From assembly GCF_021462225.1 (NCBI RefSeq), contig NC_061811.1:23559163-23623162 (forward strand): 64,000 bases of DNA, in the 5' to 3' direction. Every line of letters begins with the position of its first letter. The first letter of the stretch is position 1. The notes beneath the pieces are model-generated. The model saw only the letters and a program-made list of their open reading frames with translations. It was not told the DNA's origin and ran no database searches. A program made the position numbers and the translations under genes. Of the stretch, positions 12,521 to 22,792 are shown in pieces. The stretch comes from Girardinichthys multiradiatus. Lineage: Eukaryota; Chordata; Actinopteri; Cyprinodontiformes; Goodeidae.

Positions 12521-13379
12521 TTGTTCACTGCCACTTCAGCAAATGCCAAAAAATGTGTTTTATTTTATTTTACAGAAAGAATTAAGACATTTCTACCTTA
12601 CCTGAAGTCCTCAGTGTTGTGAAAATTGATATGAAATATCCATATCTCCAAATATGTTATAAAAACACAGGCTGTTGTATGTTGTCCTATGTTTTCACAT
12701 GACTGAATGAACAGCTGTTAAACCACAGAAGTATAGGATATTCCTACTTAATTATAAGGCTTTTGACACCTACTGCATAGCGCACAGTGTAAAAGCAAGC
12801 AACTTGCTTCATTATTGCCTAACAGGCTCTGAGCTGTACCAGCTCAATGTGTTGTTGCTTGTGATAGGACGATGTGGTGCCAGGCTGCCAGTTATGGGAG
12901 GAAAATGAGGACTGTCTGAAGGTGTTCTCACACCCCATTAGGTGTATCAAGATAAGGAATCCAGGATCGTCCTCACTCTGTAAACCCGTGAAACGCATAA
13001 ACATTCACAGCAAAACATATTGTCGATCATATGCTGTTCTCTTAATTATAGCAGAGCAAAAAACTTTTGTCTTTCATTTGTTAATTGGGTCCCATCCCAA
13101 AGTGATGTGCATCTTTTCCTCTGCATGACTGTTGGTCATGAGTGCCAGATCACTGCTGTGTCTGGTGAGCTTCCTTCATCTCTTGCCCTCCTGCTGTGGA
13201 TCACCTCAGGCTTTCAAGATGGCAAACATACTACACTTCCCAACACAAAATATGGTATTCAGCATTCAAGACTCATAGAAACTCAGATTACATTCAGTAG
13301 ACCTTGATATGAACTCTTAAATTAAATTTAAATTCCAAGGAGTAGAATTAAAGATAAAAATTGCAAATCATTTGTACTC
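12521..13379. other. Spacer, no gene seen
   Basis: Short chance frames only (for example 12819-13307, both strands). Confidence 0.45.
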
Positions 13380-13760
13380 AGTTTTGTTTATTTAAATAGC
13401 ATCCGATCACAATTAATGTCATTAGTTAGTTGAATCAATATTCTAACATATAGAATACAATTTGGTCCAAATCAGATCCAATTCATTCCATTACAGTCCA
13501 ATCACATACCCAGATTTAGATCTAATTACATACAATTCAGTTCAGTCCAAATTATAATATAATACAATCAAAGTATGTCGATAATTTAATTCCAAATTAT
13601 AAAAAGGTATCTAAGCTTTGAGTCATTTATGTTGAAGCAATGGAGGAAGCTAGTGTTGACAGTAGAGAAGAACCACTCACCCTTAATTCCAAGAAGCACA
13701 GAACCAGGCTCAGTGTGTGTGCAGGAAGGAGGCAGAAAAACTGAACAAAACACAGAAGCA
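13380..13760 (+). repeat. Teleost dispersed repeat (CAATTCAGTCCAAATT type), longer copy
   Basis: It has the same block order as 2733-2885 and extends into 'cagaaccaggctcagtgtg'. In other fish this follows a segment with 'gcgacagtggacag'; here the related 'gctagtgttgacagtagaga' is seen. No coding capacity; class unknown. Confidence 0.55.
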
Positions 13761-13934
13761 CTGAGCCAGGAGCACTTTCTACTGCTAATCTTTGGAAAAG
13801 GTATGTTAAAGTAATGTTAGAAATGTATTTTCTTGCAAAAGTAGTATAACCCAAAAAGCTGCATATTTGAAAAATCTGGTAATGTTTGGGATTTCGGTTT
13901 AAGTTTTTTTTCTTTTAATCTTACCAACATGTTT

Positions 13935-14150
13935 CTTCTAACTGGCCCAGCCAGAGCGCTGATTTGAATCTGATAGAGAATCTGCGGAGGAAGTTAAAGA
14001 TAAGGAAGATAAGACAAGGCCTTCTGCCCTTAAAGACTTGAAGCTCAACACCAAAGATAAATTGCCAAGATAACAGTGGACACATGCAAAACGCTGGTCA
14101 GCAGTTCTAGGATTAGATGTCAAGAAAGTTTTTTCATTGATTTTTGAGAA
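13935..14150 (+). mobile_element. Tc1-like fossil, C-terminal scrap
   Basis: 'cccagccagagcgctgattt' and 'ctgatagagaatctgcggag' correspond to the PxQSxDLNxIENLxR block of Tc1 transposases. It is similar to the scrap at 5385-5530 and probably the same old family. Confidence 0.6.
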
Positions 14151-14189
14151 GAATATAAATAGTTTTCAAACAAAATGTAAATAAAAACA

Positions 14190-14576
14190 GACAGATCGGG
14201 AGATCGATAGACGGATTGGTGCTGCATCAGCAGTGATGTGAGCGCTACAACGGTCTGTAGTGGTGAAGAGAGAGCTGAGTCAAAAAGCGAAGCTCCCGAT
14301 TTACCGGTCGATCTACGTTCCTACCCTCATCTATGGTCATGAGCGTTGGGTCATGACTGAAAGAATGAGATCACAGATACAAGCGGCCGAAATGAGTTTC
14401 CTCCGCAGGGTGTCTTCTGGGAGGGACTCAGAGTAGAGCCGCTGCTTCTCCACGTCGAGAGGAGCCAGTTGAGGTGGCTCGGGCATCTGGTTAGGATGCT
14501 TCCTGGATGCCTCCCTGGTAAGGTGTTCCGGGCACGTCCCACCGGGAAGAGGCGGAAGACAATGGATGGATGGACT
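14190..14576 (+). pseudogene. 3' fragment of an RTE-type LINE
   Basis: In frame this gives DREIDRRIGAAS, then VVVKRELSQKAKLPIYRSIY, VPTLIYGHERWVMTERMR and QAAEMSFLRRV. It is collinear with the C-terminal part of the minus-strand RTE element at 56568-59650. A frameshift and stop follow. It ends in an ATGG repeat (14561-14573), the usual 3' tail of this LINE type, so this is a 5'-truncated insertion. It retains an arginine codon where the larger copy has a stop. Confidence 0.75.
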
Positions 14577-16084
14577 AAATAACAAAACCAAGGGAAAAAT
14601 AGATTAATAGGAAAATATAGACAAACGCATAAAACATAAGAATCTAGGGAGTAACCAAGTACAAAGAAGAGAATAACTAAACTAAGATAAACAGAAAAAA
14701 CACCTGGCAGACCAATAGGGACAACAAACTCAAAAACACTAGCACTGGCTGGACATGACAATTATGTTATAACAATAAAATGTCAGGGTGGAACATTCAG
14801 TTAAGAAATAATAACTGTTTGGATGATATTAATACCTTTGTCTTGAGTAAATAGAACACAGAGCCAGAAGCATCATAGAATAAAATTAAATCACTCAACT
14901 GAGTGAAAGTCACTTTATATCTGCAGCAGTTGCTATGGTTTCCATTTTTTAAAGCGTTATTAACAATTAACTTCTGTCCCCCCTGCCTTGTGTATTTCCC
15001 TGTTAAGCGTGTGTTTGTGCACCTGCTGAAGATTAAAGCGTGGCTGATGGTGTGGAGCTCTTTAGCAAAGTGGTAGGGTTGAGACGCAGCCCCTTCCCAT
15101 AAGCATTCTCTGTCTTTGTCTCTTGTTCATTCTGTTTTTTCATTTCTCTTCCCTTTAAGCCTCCACTGTCTCTATAGCACAACAGGACCAGCACCGAGTA
15201 ATGTTAGTACAATATCTTACCACCATCCAGCTGTTTTACATGCTGTTTATTCGTTGAGGTAATTTATCTAATTGAAATAACATTGTTTTCCTCTTCATTC
15301 TATAACATGTTACAGCAGCCCGAAGTGCTACTGTCTGCCTTTACATCCTAATACAGTCGTTGGTATTCTGCTCAGCAAAGTTTATGTTTGTTGGTGTAAT
15401 GCAGAAATGTCATTCAGTTCCACACTTTCTTCTCAAACATTATCATACAAATAAAGGCTGAGAAAAGGGATTACAGCTGATGTTCCACAGGAATCTAAAT
15501 CACCTTGAGAGATCAACGTATCACACAGCCAATGATAAAAATAATAAAAGTAATAAATCGTACGCCGGTACTGATTGGGGTAAATGACCACATGAATAAT
15601 TTTCTTCAATTGGCAATGATGGAACTGTTCATCTGCCCTTGTTCAAGGCATCAGTCTTGCCCTTGGACTGGAAGAAATGAACTTATGCAGACACATTCAA
15701 TATTTTAACTTAGTTTAACGTTTCTGCCGCAAGTATTGAATCCCTAGTTAAAATGTATAAAAAGCCTTAAATAAATTCAGCTTTTACTCCAGTACCATAA
15801 TCTCATGCTGAAAACTACTGAGAGAACTCAAAACTTTAAGTTGAGTACATGTATTCAGTGGGGAAAACATCACACATTAAGAAATAATTATTTTCATTCA
15901 AATCACTGGTGACACAATTAGTATCTCTAACAATGAATTAACCTAAATGCAACTCAATAATTTTCTTTGAATAAACATACGCTGAAGTTAAGTTGATCAA
16001 AGTTTCTAGGAACTTCTAATTAATAATCAGTGACTTCCAGCTTCCCTGAGGAATATAAGGATTCACATTATTCTTACCACCCGG
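14577..16084. other. AT-rich spacer, no gene seen
   Basis: No frame, RNA gene or repeat boundary that I can support. Confidence 0.5.
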
Positions 16085-18506
16085 TGTCATGGTTCTTATT
16101 GCCGACTTAACCCACTCAGAACTCAGAGACACTCAGAAACAGAGAACAGTTTGGTTGATGTTTATTATAACTCAGACAGATACTAGATGGTGATCAGCGA
16201 ACCCCGTCACTGCATGAGACAAAGGAAAGCGGGTTAGAAACTGAACCTCAGAGCGTGGCCTAGATGGTCTAAGTCACTTACTGGTAGGGCCGAGAGATCC
16301 GCCAGGGAGAGGGGCACAGAGTCAGGAGGAGGGTGAGACAGGAGGGTGAGACATGAGGGTGAGACATGAGGGTGAGACAGCCTGCCACGTCCCACAGCAG
16401 CCGCAGATGGATAGTGCTGAAAGAGTGGACAGGGTTTGCTCTAGCCGGAGAGGGACACCAGAGAATCCCAGATTGCCAGCCCGGTTCATTCCAGGTCCAG
16501 GGAGGAGTCCACACAACGAAACAGTGATTCAGGTTTAAGTTTTGATCGGCCAGAAATCAGCACCACGGAGGGCAAAGCACTCAGGCAACGAAGTGCTGGC
16601 AATCCATCCTCTTTATGCTCCCCAGCTGATGAACCAATGAGCCACATCTGTCAACCCTCGGCCTTGTTGGGACCCACAGTCATGGTTACAACGTAAAAGG
16701 CCAGTACAAACTTTCCTGGGACTTTCAAAATAAATTACATTAACCTACTTCCGGCACAGCCAGGAAAAGGGGTTACTGCGGACTTCCTGTGATGTCACTG
16801 TCCAAATAAAAGCCCTGCTCTCGCTACATCCTACCACTTCTACGCGGGTCACACAGGGACCTGGACAGAGAGACCCAGCGCGCTTATGTCTCTTTGCTGG
16901 CAAAAAGACATAACTCTTCAACTGGATCCGAGAGTGTCATACGATCATCGATCATATGCACTAAGATAAGTACAAATGAATCACTGTGTGTGTATCCGGT
17001 AGATTCATTCGTGAACCGGAATTAAGGTACAACCCTGGCTTGACTTTCTCTCTGAGGCCTGCAGAAGCAAACGGTGTTCCAGAGAAGTCCCTTGCAGAGA
17101 CGCGGTCTCTGCGAAGAAAACCGCTCCGGTTTTCCCAGTCTGAAAGAAGGACAACAGTAGCCACATCACCGTGGTAACGTGCAGTGTGGTCAGCGGACAG
17201 AACAGGCCGCCCAGCCACTGCTCCAGAGGTTAGCTGGAAGCTAACCCTTTGTTCACAGAGCTTTCTTCAAACTTCATTGTCGCCCGGACAACTCCTCCAG
17301 ATGGTTCATACGAGGTTAGGTGTTTGGGCAGAGTAATAGAGAAAGATTTATGATCTGAACGTTTTTCATTTTATGAAGTTTGGTTTTGTTTGTCTTGAAC
17401 TCTGCTATCTTGGTGCTAGCAGGCTATCTGCAGCACACGTGCTCAGTTTTGTGTTCTATGTTTGTGTGTTTTTAAAGTTAAGACAAACTTTATTTAAAGG
17501 GGTGATTTTAACACAGAAGATTGATCATAATGCGCCATCCGCGCTTATGCATTTGAACCCTTTTATTGACGGTAGTTTTAAAGGTGTGTTTGATTCTGGT
17601 GCTAAGCTATCAGCTTCTTTTGTCAGCTTTAACTGCTAACCGCTAAGGACACATGCTTGTTGCCAAATATTTACCCAGAAAGGTTGTTAGTTTTCAATCC
17701 AGTAAATAATATTTCCCTAACATTATTTTACTAAATTTGATAACTAAGTAAACACCATTAAGCCCCATTTCTCCAGAAAGATTTGGCTCTTTTCCAAAAT
17801 ATTCCCTTAAATATTTTACCATTTCCTTCATAATATTTATTTAAATATTATTTTAATAAATAAAGGCAGCTAATTAAACACTGTTGAGAATTAGTCATCC
17901 AGAAGGTTGGTTTTATTCAGCAGATCATTCTTTAAAACATTATTTTATTGAAATAATATTTTATCTGATCTTGCATTGTGAAGTGTTGTCTAAAGGTATA
18001 CCAATAAGTTGGTTCCAAGACTAACTTAACTTCCCTTCCAGATTCTTCAAGATAATCCTTGGTTCTCAAACATAAACATTGCATGGTAATGTTGCATCAC
18101 TCTTTTGGTCATGATTTTCAATCATCTTTAATCAACTTGTTTATATTGTACATAGCCCATTAGTCTTCCTTATTCTTTAATTCTGCTTAGTAGTTTAGTT
18201 GGATTGTTTTAGCATAGTCAAGAGTTTGTTGATTGAAATATGTTTGACTTTGAGTTGACTTATTTTTGTTAATAAATTCTTGTATTTTACGAAATTGTGT
18301 GAATTCATTTAATGTGTGTGCAGAGTTTTGCTGTTCAATAATGATGGTGAGCTTGGCTCACCCTTTTGATTTTGTCCTAATACCACTGCCTTATTGGGCT
18401 GGTATTCACAGGACAACCCTTAACAGACAAATATTATTTGATAAAATATTAAATTAGGGGTTAAATTAATATTAAATATTAAATAATATTTTCAGATTCA
18501 TAATCA
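16085..18506 (+). repeat. Long LTR, copy B (unidentified LTR element)
   Basis: From about 16790 this is patchily homologous to the reverse complement of 6130-7690. The shared 3' end is 'ttcataatca'. 'ccaaataaaagccctgctct' (16802-16821) resembles a TATA region, and 'ttaataaattc' near 18268 a polyadenylation region. The proposed start, TGTCATGG at 16085, is tentative. An alternative end is the TGACA at 18580-18584. There is no pol-like sequence on either side, so it may be a solo LTR. Confidence 0.4.
16329..16380. repeat. Minisatellite, 4 x 13 bp
   Basis: Four tandem units of GAGGGTGAGACAT/G at 16329, 16342, 16355 and 16368, inside the proposed LTR. Confidence 0.9.
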
Positions 18507-18589
18507 CAACAGCCTTCTCCAACTGGCGGCACCTAGTGGTGTAGAGGGTTAGTAGCAGGTAGAGGATGCCTCCAGACCCTGACACCCAG

Positions 18590-18875
18590 AACAATTAGAA
18601 GGGTGGAAAAGGAGAAAAACCATCAAAAGGACTGCAGTAAAGAATGGCATCTCAGGGTCAACAATTCTCCATAACAACCATTAAATGCTATCTATGTACC
18701 AACTGGTTATTTAGGAGTGATACTAGGCAAAACCTTTTCTCTCCTACCATCACAACCAACAAACTAACTGAAGCCATGTGCATTTTTAGATGAGACAAAG
18801 ACAGAGTTTTCAGCAATGAACAGTGCAAATGGATTTGGCTCTCCTTCAGTCAGTGGCTGTAAAAGTGCCTTTTGT
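18590..18875 (+). mobile_element. Tc1-like fossil, fragment
   Basis: 'ctgcagtaaagaatggcatc', 'aacaattctccataacaacc', 'aaccttttctctcctaccat' and the later 'agatgagacaaagacagagt' follow the order of a fish Tc1-type transposase gene around its first catalytic Asp (the DE of DETK). It is heavily decayed. Confidence 0.5.
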
Positions 18876-19644
18876 TATTTTTTCCTTTAATTGTCTCTGG
18901 ATTTTTCTTGCCAGGTGCAACCAATGTGATGGTTAAACCTTATTGCCATGTTGTGAAGAACACACTATTACTGTTTAAAACTGAATACTTTTTCCAGATT
19001 AGAGCCTGTGAGGATTATCCTTGTCCAATATGTCCAAATCCATCATCTCCAAAAAAGAAGCTAGCACAATAGACAGTAAATTTGCAGCTACTGAGACTTT
19101 AAAGAGCTGTAAAATGTTGGTATTCAATAGAAAAATGTTTGATCCGCAATATTTCTCCCTCTCCTTATTTGACGTCTGGTTTAGCTGAGCCAAATGAAAA
19201 GCAACAGTCTCTCATTGTTCCAAAAGGAGATTATCTGTGACTTCAAAACCCCCACTTTAGGCAATGCAACACATTGCTGCTCTGTATCTGAGCCATACGC
19301 TGTTTCACATCATGAAAGATTCTGAAAGACGAAGAGTGTTAATCTCTTTCACAATGCAAACCCGCTGGAGGAAGGTGGTTTTGTCTTGCAGAAAATCTGC
19401 AGTGGCACAGTGCATATCTCTGTCTCTCTTTTTATATCCTGCATGTGCATGAACTGTTATATATTTTCTGTGTCTGAGGGTAAGTGCAGTGTTGTATGTT
19501 TGTACATGGATGGGTTTGCTGTTTTAGAAGGCACCAGAGATGGCCTGGAAGACTGGAATCATTTTGACTTTCCCTGTCAAATTGTTTTTTTCTTTAAATG
19601 TTAAACTTTTTGTCTTATGTTCCTACGCTTTACAGTTTCTCTAA
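18876..19644. other. Spacer, no gene seen
   Basis: Short chance frames only. Sequence just after 18876 could be a decayed extension of the preceding fossil. Confidence 0.4.
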
Positions 19645-20287
19645 AGTTTAATGTACATTATTACAATTTTATACAATACGCTGACACATAGTAGTGCATA
19701 TTTCTGAAGTGCAGAGAAAATGAAACTTGGTTTGAATGGCTAAAAAGAAATCTGAAAGGTTTGGTGTACATTTTTATTTATATTAATCTCCTTTTATTCT
19801 GATTACCCTAAATAAAATCCAGCAAAACCACTTACCTTTAGAAGTTACCAAATGAGTAAATAGAATCCACGTGTGTAACTGAATCTCAGTATAAATATAA
19901 CTGTTCTTAGTGACATGAGGACCAACAAACATTTCAAACAGGTCAGAGATAAAAAGGTGGGGAGGTTTAGGCAATTTGAATGAAATGATATTCCAGCATT
20001 TTAAATCTGATCAAAATGGGAAAAAGGCATAACAGAACTGCAAACTGACCAAGGCATGGTTGTCCACATGAGGAGAGTATTAATTAGATAACCAGCCAAG
20101 AGGCCCGTGGAGCTACAGAGATCTTTAGCTCAGGTGGAAGAATCTGTTGACTGGACAATTACTTGTTGAGCAGTTCACTAATCTATCCTTCACAGAACAG
20201 TGGCAAGAATAAAACAATTGTTAAAAGAAAAGCACAAGAAGCAGCATTAAGAGCTGGCCACAAGCCATGAAGGCGACACAACAGATA

Positions 20288-20487
20288 CAGGTCCTTCTCA
20301 AAATATTAGCATATTGTGATAAAGTTCATTACTTTCCATAATGTCATGATGAAAATTTAACATTCATATATTTTAGATTCATTGCACACTAATTGAAATA
20401 TTTCAGGTCTTTTATTGTCTTAATACGGATGATTTTGGCATACAGCTCGTGAAAACCCAAAATTCCTATCTCACAAAATTAGCATAT
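20288..20487. repeat. Left terminal inverted repeat, Tc1 copy 1
   Basis: 200 bp, inverted and nearly identical to 21656-21855. A 'ttagcatat' motif near both the outer and inner edges is consistent with the two transposase sites (IR/DR layout) of long-TIR Tc1 elements. Confidence 0.9.
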
Positions 20488-20564
20488 TTCATCCGACCAA
20501 TAAAAGAAAAGTGTTTTTAATACAAAAAACGTCAACCTTCAAATAATCATGTACAGTTATGCAC

Positions 20565-21527
20565 TCAATACTTGGTCGGGAATCCTTTTGCAGAAATGAC
20601 TGCTTCAATGCGGCGTGGCATGGAGGCAATCAGCCTGTGGCACTGCTGAGGTCTTATGGAGGCCCAGGATGCTTCGATAGCGGCCTTTAGCTCATCCAGA
20701 GTGTTGGGTCTTGAGTCTCTCAACGTTCTCTTCACAATATCCCACAGATTCTCTATGGGGTTCAGGTCAGGAGAGTTGGCAGGCCAATTGAGCACAGTGA
20801 TACCATGGTCAGTAAACCATTTACCAGTGGTTTTGGCACTGTGAGCAGGTGCCAGGTCGTGCTGAAAAATGAAATCTTCATCTCCATAAAGCTTTTCAGC
20901 AGATGGAAGCATGAAGTGCTCCAAAATCTCCTGATAGCTAGCTGCATTGACCCTGCCCTTGATAAAACACAGTGGACCAACACCAGCAGCTGACACGGCA
21001 TCCCAGACCATCACTGACTGTGGGTACTTGACACTGGACTTCTGGCATTTTGGCATTTCCTTCTCCCCAGTCTTCCTCCAGACTCTGGCACCTTGATTTC
21101 CAAATGACATGCAGAATTTGCTTTCATCCGAAAAAAGTACTTTGGACCACTGAGCAACAGTCCAGTGCTGCTTCTCTGTAGCCCAGGTCTGGGGAATGTG
21201 GCACCTGTAGCCCATTTCCTGCACACGCCTGGGCACGGTGGCTCTGGATGTTTCTACTCCAGACTCAGTCCACTGCTTCCGCAGGTCCCCCAAGGTCTGG
21301 AATCGGCCCTTCTCCACAATCTTCCTCAGGGTCCGGTCACCTCTTCTCGTTGTGCAGCGTTTTCTGCCACACTTTTTCCTTCCCACAGACTTCCCACTGA
21401 GGTGCCTTGATACAGCACTCTGGGAACAGCCTATTTGTTCAGAAATGTCTTTGTGTGTCTTACCCTCTTGCTTGAGGGTGTCAATAGTGGCCTTCTGGAC
21501 AGCAGTCAGGTCGGCAGTCTTACCCAT
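20565..21527 (-). CDS. Tc1-family transposase, 320 aa, 14-residue internal deletion
   Basis: A cut-and-paste DDE transposase acting in the nucleus on the element's own ends. The frame is uninterrupted from MGKTADLTAV to GFPTKY. It has an N-terminal helix-turn-helix (about residues 1-50), a GRKKCGRK basic linker, a second DNA-binding domain, then the catalytic core with D134 (LFSDES), D224 (FQHDLAP) and E259 (NPIENLW), spacing DD34E. Compared with the 334-aa copy at 40626-41630 it lacks VKPLLNQKQRQKRL between the DNA-binding and catalytic parts, and has Asp instead of Gly in the SVMVWG motif. The deleted stretch is the conserved lead-in to the catalytic domain, so activity is doubtful although no stop is present. 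Confidence 0.9.
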   Translation of the reverse strand: MGKTADLTAVQKATIDTLKQEGKTHKDISEQIGCSQSAVSRHLSGKSVGRKKCGRKRCTTRRGDRTLRKIVEKGRFQTLGDLRKQWTESGVETSRATVPRRVQEMGYRCHIPQTWATEKQHWTVAQWSKVLFSDESKFCMSFGNQGARVWRKTGEKEMPKCQKSSVKYPQSVMVWDAVSAAGVGPLCFIKGRVNAASYQEILEHFMLPSAEKLYGDEDFIFQHDLAPAHSAKTTGKWFTDHGITVLNWPANSPDLNPIENLWDIVKRTLRDSRPNTLDELKAAIEASWASIRPQQCHRLIASMPRRIEAVISAKGFPTKY

Positions 21528-21655
21528 GATTGGGGTTTTGAGTGATGAACCAGGCTGGGAGTTTTAAAGGCCTCAGGAATCTTTTGCAGGTGTTTAGAGT
21601 TAACTCGTTGATTCAGATGATTAGGTTCATAGCTCGTTTAGAGACCCTTTTAATG

Positions 21656-21855
21656 ATATGCTAATTTTGTGAGATAGGAATTTTGGGTTTTCATGAGCTG
21701 TATGCCAAAATCATCCGTATTAAGACAATAAAAGACCTGAAATATTTCAGTTAGTGTGCAATGAATCTAAAATATATGAATGTTAAATTTTCATCATTAC
21801 ATTATGGAAAATAATTAACTTTATCACAATATGCTAATATTTTGAGAAGGACCTG
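21656..21855. repeat. Right terminal inverted repeat, Tc1 copy 1
   Basis: Inverted partner of 20288-20487, followed by the TA target duplication. Confidence 0.9.
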
Positions 21856-22035
21856 TATACGAAAGAAGGCATTCTGGTCAGACGAGACCAAAATGAAACT
21901 TTTTGTCATATTGAAACAATGCTTTGTCTGGAAGTAAACTAACACCACTCAGCCTAAATAAATTAAAATTGGTGAAACATGGCAGTGGAGATAATCCAGC
22001 AAAACGTGGTTCCACAAAACATTATGACACATTTC

Positions 22036-22792
22036 CTAAGTCTTTAAATTTAGCCTCAACTGAGGTGTTTTCCAGAATAAAATTTAAGTAACAAAGTAAA
22101 AACTGTCGATATATAGGTTAAAACATGGTTTATATTTCTGATTGCCACTGCTCATAAACTGATAAAAAAATCTACAGAGTTCTGCTGTGTCATTCTGTTT
22201 CATCTCCTCAGGGCCAGAGCTTCCTCCCTGCCTTAGTAACAGACATCTTTATTCAGAACTTTCCCTGTCCAGAGGCAGAACATCAATCCGCTTTGTGCTC
22301 GCAGCCTCTGTCTCACTGCGCTGCCCTGCTCTGCTTCTTGCCTCTCCAGGCGCGGCTGTATTATCGAACTGTCTCTGCCAGTCGCTCTTTTCTTTTGTTC
22401 TGCCCCCCCCCCCCGCCCCTCTTTCTCTGTGTTCAAAAATCATGGCCCATTTCTTTTAACACAATTATTATTGAAGCCTGGCTGAGCACAGTGATAGATG
22501 GTACTTTGTTAGAGTGCAGCTATGGCTGACACACATACGGCTCCAACCGGTCAAGCGTAGAGGCACTGATTAGGCACACAGTGTCCAGAATTATCCAAAT
22601 TTATGACGGGTGACAACGTCAGTAATTAACATAACAGTGTGTGACAGTAAAGACGATGTGAACAGGAATGGTGTGACTAATTGAGGAAGGAGTGTGAGGG
22701 AGGGATTGTAGTTTCTTATGTGTGTTTTATTTCACCACAGCTCATAAATCGCAGCACAAATGGGGCAAAAGGTACGAATGAAAACAATTTAC
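22036..22792. other. Spacer with a poly-C run
   Basis: No gene. Frames at 22187-22529 run through a run of about 13 C (22404-22416) and pyrimidine-rich sequence, so they are compositional. The rest is unremarkable. Confidence 0.5.

Larger units (their letters stand above)
20288..21855 (-). mobile_element. Tc1-like transposon, copy 1 (internally deleted)
   Basis: A 1568-bp element bounded by TA dinucleotides (20286-20287 and 21856-21857) with inverted terminal repeats of about 200 bp starting CAGGTCCTTCTCAAAATATT. It encodes a minus-strand transposase. It is 42 bp shorter than the sister copy at 40298-41907, and an in-frame 42-bp loss in the transposase accounts for the whole difference. It sits inside an older Tc1 fossil. 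Confidence 0.95.
19645..22035 (+). mobile_element. Old Tc1-like fossil, split by a younger Tc1
   Basis: The left part runs from a decayed terminus ('agtagtgcatatttctgaag') through 'ataaaatccagcaaaacc', 'gagtaaatagaatccac', 'aaccagccaagaggcccgtg' and 'acagtggcaagaata' to 20287. The right part resumes at 21858 with 'ctggtcagacgagaccaaaa' and 'aaacatggcagtgg', then jumps to the extreme 3' end of the gene. The two parts join in family order when 20288-21855 is removed. No frame survives, and the region between the HGGGS block and the C-terminus is deleted. Confidence 0.75.

Noticed and set aside
16085..18584. Exactly 2500-bp element from TGTCA to TGACA with CCCGG/CCCAG as target duplication
   Set aside because: The flanking pentamers differ at one base and homology with copy A ends earlier, at the CA of 18506, so I prefer that boundary.
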